A stretch of DNA of 64,000 bases. Source: Arachidicoccus soli. GTDB lineage: Bacteria > Bacteroidota > Bacteroidia > Chitinophagales > Chitinophagaceae. The notes beneath the pieces were generated by a model, which saw nothing but the letters and a program-made list of their open reading frames with translations, was not told where the DNA came from and did not search any database. The stretch covers positions 372,001 through 436,000 of the forward strand of contig NZ_CP032489.1 in the NCBI RefSeq assembly GCF_003600625.1, read 5' to 3'. Positions 60,961 through 64,000 of the stretch are shown in pieces; position 1 is the stretch's first letter; every line of letters starts with the position of its first letter. Position numbers and translations under genes: made by a program.

Positions 60961-62136
60961 ATGCACATTATACTTTTTGACACATCGGCATTGCGAGGTC
61001 GATTTTATCCACTAAGTTATACGAAGCCCTTTGCATCATTACAAATGGGTATTTTTTCTATGAAAGAATGGTGGGAAAAAATGACGGGCATGCAAGTATT
61101 TTTATTAACGGAAGATTACTTGCAAGCAGGCTATCCCTTGCCGGAAAATGAATGGGTATATTTTATAAATGCAGGGTTACTTCCTAATAGAAATATTTGG
61201 AATGAAATACAGAACTTGCAAGAAGGAGAATTACTGAAAGCGAGAGAAGGTCAGCTGTTGGCCGCAAAAGCCAATTTTGATAAAAATGAAAAATTAGCAT
61301 TTTTACAGATTAACTATTCGGAGAGAAAAGTTGAAACAGATTATATATTTATTGAGAGGCCTTATCAATTGTTACAAAATCATGCACGAGCGATTGAAGA
61401 ACAATTAGAGTTAATTATGCAAGGGAAAAACTCTCAAAAAATTTCTTCAACCAATAATATTATTGCGCCTGAAAATATTTTTCTGGAAGAAGGTGTACAA
61501 ATGGAATATGTCAGCCTTAATGCTTCGGAAGGGAAAATTTATATTGGTAAAAATGCTTTAATAATGGAAGGTTCCATGATCCGTGGCGCATTTGCCTTGG
61601 GCGAAAATTCAGTGGTAAAAATGGGCACGAAAATATATGGAGCAACTTCTACAGGGAAAAAATGTGCTCTAGGCGGGGAAATAAAAAACACAATTTTTAA
61701 TCATTTTAGCAACAAAGCACACGATGGTTATTTGGGGGATTCTATTGTTGGCAATTGGTGCAATTTTGGGGCAGGCACAAGTAACAGCAATATTAAAAAT
61801 ACCGCCAATGAAGTGGCCGTTTACGATTATTTCTCTAAATCTATGGTTGCAGCCGGAAAGAAATTTGGATTGCTAATGGGAGATTATTCCCGTTTAGCCA
61901 TTAATAGTTCCATCAACACGGGAACTAGTATTGGCGTTTGTTGTAATGTTTTTGGGGGTGGCCTTTTGCCCAAACATATTCCTAATTTTTCCTGGGGAAT
62001 AAGTAACCGGAATAGTAAGTATCAAATGGAAAAAGCAATGCAACATATTCAAAATTGGATGGCATTAAAAGCTGAAAAATTGAGTGACTGGGAAATTCAA
62101 ATTCTACAGCATATCTTTGACAATGCCGATATATAA
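60961..62136 (+). CDS. GlmU-like sugar nucleotidyltransferase with left-handed beta-helix
   Basis: 391 residues. The N-terminal NTP_transf_4-type domain (about 1-150: RGRFYPLSYTKPFASLQMGI) is followed by a left-handed beta-helix (about 190-370: NALIMEGSMIRGAFALGENS, GKKCALGGEIKNTIF, GAGTSNSNIKN), the acyltransferase shape. The GAGTSNSNIKN loop resembles GlmU. The N-terminal part lacks the classical LAAGxGTRM loop, so it may be a Bacteroidota-specific variant. It probably works on amino-sugar nucleotides. It precedes tpiA by 50 bases. Confidence 0.85.
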   Translation: MHIILFDTSALRGRFYPLSYTKPFASLQMGIFSMKEWWEKMTGMQVFLLTEDYLQAGYPLPENEWVYFINAGLLPNRNIWNEIQNLQEGELLKAREGQLLAAKANFDKNEKLAFLQINYSERKVETDYIFIERPYQLLQNHARAIEEQLELIMQGKNSQKISSTNNIIAPENIFLEEGVQMEYVSLNASEGKIYIGKNALIMEGSMIRGAFALGENSVVKMGTKIYGATSTGKKCALGGEIKNTIFNHFSNKAHDGYLGDSIVGNWCNFGAGTSNSNIKNTANEVAVYDYFSKSMVAAGKKFGLLMGDYSRLAINSSINTGTSIGVCCNVFGGGLLPKHIPNFSWGISNRNSKYQMEKAMQHIQNWMALKAEKLSDWEIQILQHIFDNADI

Positions 62137-62145
62137 ACGAAAAAA

Positions 62146-62153
62146 TATATTTG
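62146..62153 (+). promoter_or_regulatory. Possible -7 element of tpiA
   Basis: TATATTTG matches TAnnTTTG, 34 bases before the ATG. The nearest upstream TTTG is 26 bases away, longer than the usual spacing. Confidence 0.35.
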
Positions 62154-62186
62154 GTAAAAATCTAATCATTTAAAAAAGTAAACAAA

Positions 62187-62948
62187 ATGCGTAAACAAAT
62201 AGCGGCAGCTAATTGGAAGATGAATTTAACGCTTCAGCAAGGTGAAGAATTATTAAAAGGTATTTTAGCAAATGCAAAAACCTTAAATGAAAATCAACAA
62301 GTGATATTTGCAGTACCATCGCCCTATTTACAGGCAGCTAATACCATCGTTGGTGAAACAAAAAATAATTTTGTAGCTGCTCAAAATATTTATAGTAAAA
62401 AGTCTGGTGCATATACCGGGGAGGTTTCAGTGGAAATGTTGCAGTCTTTAAATATTCAATTTGCAGTAATTGGTCATTCTGAAAGAAGAGAATATTTTGG
62501 CGAAAGCAATACTTTTTTAGCGGATAAAGTAAACATCGCCTTGGAAAATAATATTACACCTATTTTCTGTTGTGGTGAACCATTGGAAGTGCGTGAAGCT
62601 GAAGGACAAAATGCTTTTGTTGCCAAACAGTTAGAGGAGTCTTTGTTTCATCTTTCGTCTGAAGAAATAAAAAAAGTAGTAATCGCTTATGAACCTATCT
62701 GGGCAATTGGAACCGGTAAAACAGCTACAAGTGAGCAAGCGCAAGAGATCCATCAATATCTGCGCAGTGTAATTGCCAATAAATATGGTGCAACTACTGC
62801 TGATGAGATTTCTATTTTGTACGGTGGAAGTGTGAAAGCTGCGAATGCAAAAGAGCTTTTTTCCCAGCCCGATATTGATGGCGGATTAGTAGGTGGCGCT
62901 GCTTTGAAAGTAGATGAGTTTGTGTCTATTATAGATGCTTTGAATTAA
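62187..62948 (+). CDS. tpiA: Triosephosphate isomerase
   Basis: A glycolytic enzyme, 253 residues. Lys11 (AANWKMN), His97 (IGHSERREYFG) and catalytic Glu169 (AYEPIWAIGTGKTA) are present, with the phosphate-binding LYGGSV and GGLVGGAAL segments. Length is typical. A terminator follows and the next gene is uvrC. Confidence 0.97.
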   Translation: MRKQIAAANWKMNLTLQQGEELLKGILANAKTLNENQQVIFAVPSPYLQAANTIVGETKNNFVAAQNIYSKKSGAYTGEVSVEMLQSLNIQFAVIGHSERREYFGESNTFLADKVNIALENNITPIFCCGEPLEVREAEGQNAFVAKQLEESLFHLSSEEIKKVVIAYEPIWAIGTGKTATSEQAQEIHQYLRSVIANKYGATTADEISILYGGSVKAANAKELFSQPDIDGGLVGGAALKVDEFVSIIDALN

Positions 62949-62980
62949 TAAGTACAGAATACTCACAGAAAATAAATATG

Positions 62981-63017
62981 AAGCCGGAAAATGATTTTTT
63001 TCATTTGCCGGCTTTTT
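62981..63017 (+). terminator. Terminator after tpiA
   Basis: AAGCCGGAAAATG pairs with CATTTGCCGGCTT around a T-rich loop and is followed by TTTTTT. Confidence 0.8.
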
Positions 63018-63097
63018 TATACGAAATTTTTTAAAATAATAGGCTCTGTCTCAAAGCTTCTTAATATAAATCAGCAGGCTTTTCGTAAATTTGTGCT

Positions 63098-64000
63098 GTG
63101 ACTTCAGAAGCATTTCAACAAATAGCTCATTCCATTCCCTCCAATCCCGGCATCTATAAATATTTTGATGTAGAGGGCATACTTATTTATGTAGGTAAGG
63201 CAAAGCATTTGCGTAAACGTGTAAGTTCCTATTTCAACAAAACGGTAAACAGTTTTAAAACTTACGAATTAGTACAACGTATCGAGCGTATTGAATTTAC
63301 CATTGTAGATACGGAGCAGGATGCATTTTTGTTGGAAAATTCTTTGATAAAACAGTTTCAGCCGAAATATAATATTATGCTGAAAGACGATAAAACTTAT
63401 CCGTATATCGTTATCAAAAAAGAACCTTTTTCGCGTGTGTTTTTAACAAGAAGAAAATTAAAAGATGGCTCGGAATATATTGGCCCTTTTACCAATGTTT
63501 GGCGCGTGCGAGAGATCTTGGATTTTATAAAAGAAACCATTCCATTGCGAACATGCAAATTGAATCTTACTAAAAATAATATTCAGCAAGGGAAATTTAA
63601 AGTATGTTTAGAGTATCATTTAGGAAATTGTAAAGGACCTTGCGAAGGTTTACAGAATGAAGAAGATTATGCAGCATCGATCCAGCAAATCAGACAAATT
63701 GTAAAGGGTAATCTTACGCCCTTACTGCAATCTTTAAAAGCCGAAATGCAAAACTTCGCTGCACTGATGGAGTTTGAAAAAGCTGAATTAATCAGGCAAA
63801 AAATTATTGGCTTAGAAGATTATCAATCAAAGTCGGTTATTGTAAGTACGCATTTAGGAAGTTTGGATGTGTTCTCTATTTTGAAAGAACACGAAACGGC
63901 TTATGTAAATTATTTGATGGTGGAGAACGGCACCATTATTCATACACACACTGTTGAGTTGCAAGCACAAATAGAAGAATCGGAGGAGGATGTATTGGTT
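63098..64000 (+). CDS. uvrC: Excinuclease ABC subunit C, N-terminal part (3' end outside window)
   Basis: From GTG 63098 the frame is open for 301 codons to the window end. The GIY-YIG endonuclease domain (about 14-95) has NPGIYKYFDVEGILIYVGKA and the catalytic arginine region LRKRVSSYF; the family DDKTYPYI block and CLEYHLGNCKGPCEG follow, and a UVR motif (MQNFAALMEFEKAELIRQKI) lies near residue 220. This is the 3' incision subunit of nucleotide excision repair. GTG is the best start because the GIY motif begins 16 codons later and no better ATG lies upstream. Confidence 0.95.
   Translation, partial: MTSEAFQQIAHSIPSNPGIYKYFDVEGILIYVGKAKHLRKRVSSYFNKTVNSFKTYELVQRIERIEFTIVDTEQDAFLLENSLIKQFQPKYNIMLKDDKTYPYIVIKKEPFSRVFLTRRKLKDGSEYIGPFTNVWRVREILDFIKETIPLRTCKLNLTKNNIQQGKFKVCLEYHLGNCKGPCEGLQNEEDYAASIQQIRQIVKGNLTPLLQSLKAEMQNFAALMEFEKAELIRQKIIGLEDYQSKSVIVSTHLGSLDVFSILKEHETAYVNYLMVENGTIIHTHTVELQAQIEESEEDVLV

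Noticed and set aside
1-64000. CRISPR array, rRNA operon or prophage
   Set aside because: No regularly spaced repeats, no rRNA sequence and no phage structural genes were seen anywhere in the window.

Overview
The window is AT-rich bacterial DNA from a member of the Bacteroidota. The evidence is two SusC/SusD pairs, a FecI-like sigma factor with FecR, promoters of the TTTG-N18-TAnnTTTG type (-33/-7), few Shine-Dalgarno sequences and many SPII lipoproteins. The gene style resembles Chitinophagaceae, but that placement is an inference. No species can be named from the sequence alone.

Layout. (1) 0-7.3 kb is central catabolism: the 3' end of a sulfatase, enoyl-CoA hydratase, the 2-methylcitrate cycle genes prpB-prpC-prpD (propionyl-CoA oxidation), then on the minus strand a stand-alone 3-hydroxyacyl-CoA dehydrogenase and an acyl-CoA dehydrogenase with a visible promoter and palindromic operator. 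(2) 7.7-9.5 kb is an IS200/IS605-type element with divergent tnpA and tnpB, matching end hairpins and apparently intact nucleases. (3) 10.1-34.6 kb is one large polysaccharide utilization locus: ECF sigma, FecR anti-sigma, STN-bearing SusC with SusD, a second SusC/SusD pair, a surface-glycan-binding lipoprotein, two ThuA-like proteins, then GH9, GH18, GH3 and two GH30 enzymes. The enzyme mix suggests beta-1,6/1,3-glucan together with chitin or chitosan, that is, fungal-type cell walls. (4) 34.8-42.1 kb is an accessory island at tRNA-Phe. A 209-211 bp direct repeat containing the 3' half of the tRNA brackets an IS66 element (perfect 8-bp target duplication), an AbiE-type toxin-antitoxin pair with three palindromes upstream, an unknown gene, and an IS3 element that itself carries an IS630 element. 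(5) 42.2-51.8 kb returns to core genes: sugar aminotransferase, MerR regulator, epimerase, L,D-transpeptidase, RidA, omega-amidase, PafA-like phosphatase, flavin reductase, and a MerC / SCO1 / Fur-family cluster with a perfect 23-bp palindrome over the merC promoter. (6) 51.8-53.7 kb has an IS481 element inserted exactly at the fur-family stop codon (7-bp duplication) and a decayed HigBA-type module. (7) 53.8-64 kb holds acyl-CoA carboxylase beta subunit, YafK-like transpeptidase, ManA, Fe/Zn-cluster protein, XerD, serine hydrolase, sugar nucleotidyltransferase, TpiA and the start of UvrC.

The most rewarding parts are the tRNA-Phe island (the boundary repeats, the three dated layers of IS insertion, and a C-A mismatch in the tRNA acceptor stem that may come from the element), the possible antisense RNA terminator in the susC leader, the IS605 end structures with a predicted guide RNA, and the double-SusCD PUL with an unusual GH9 active-site motif.
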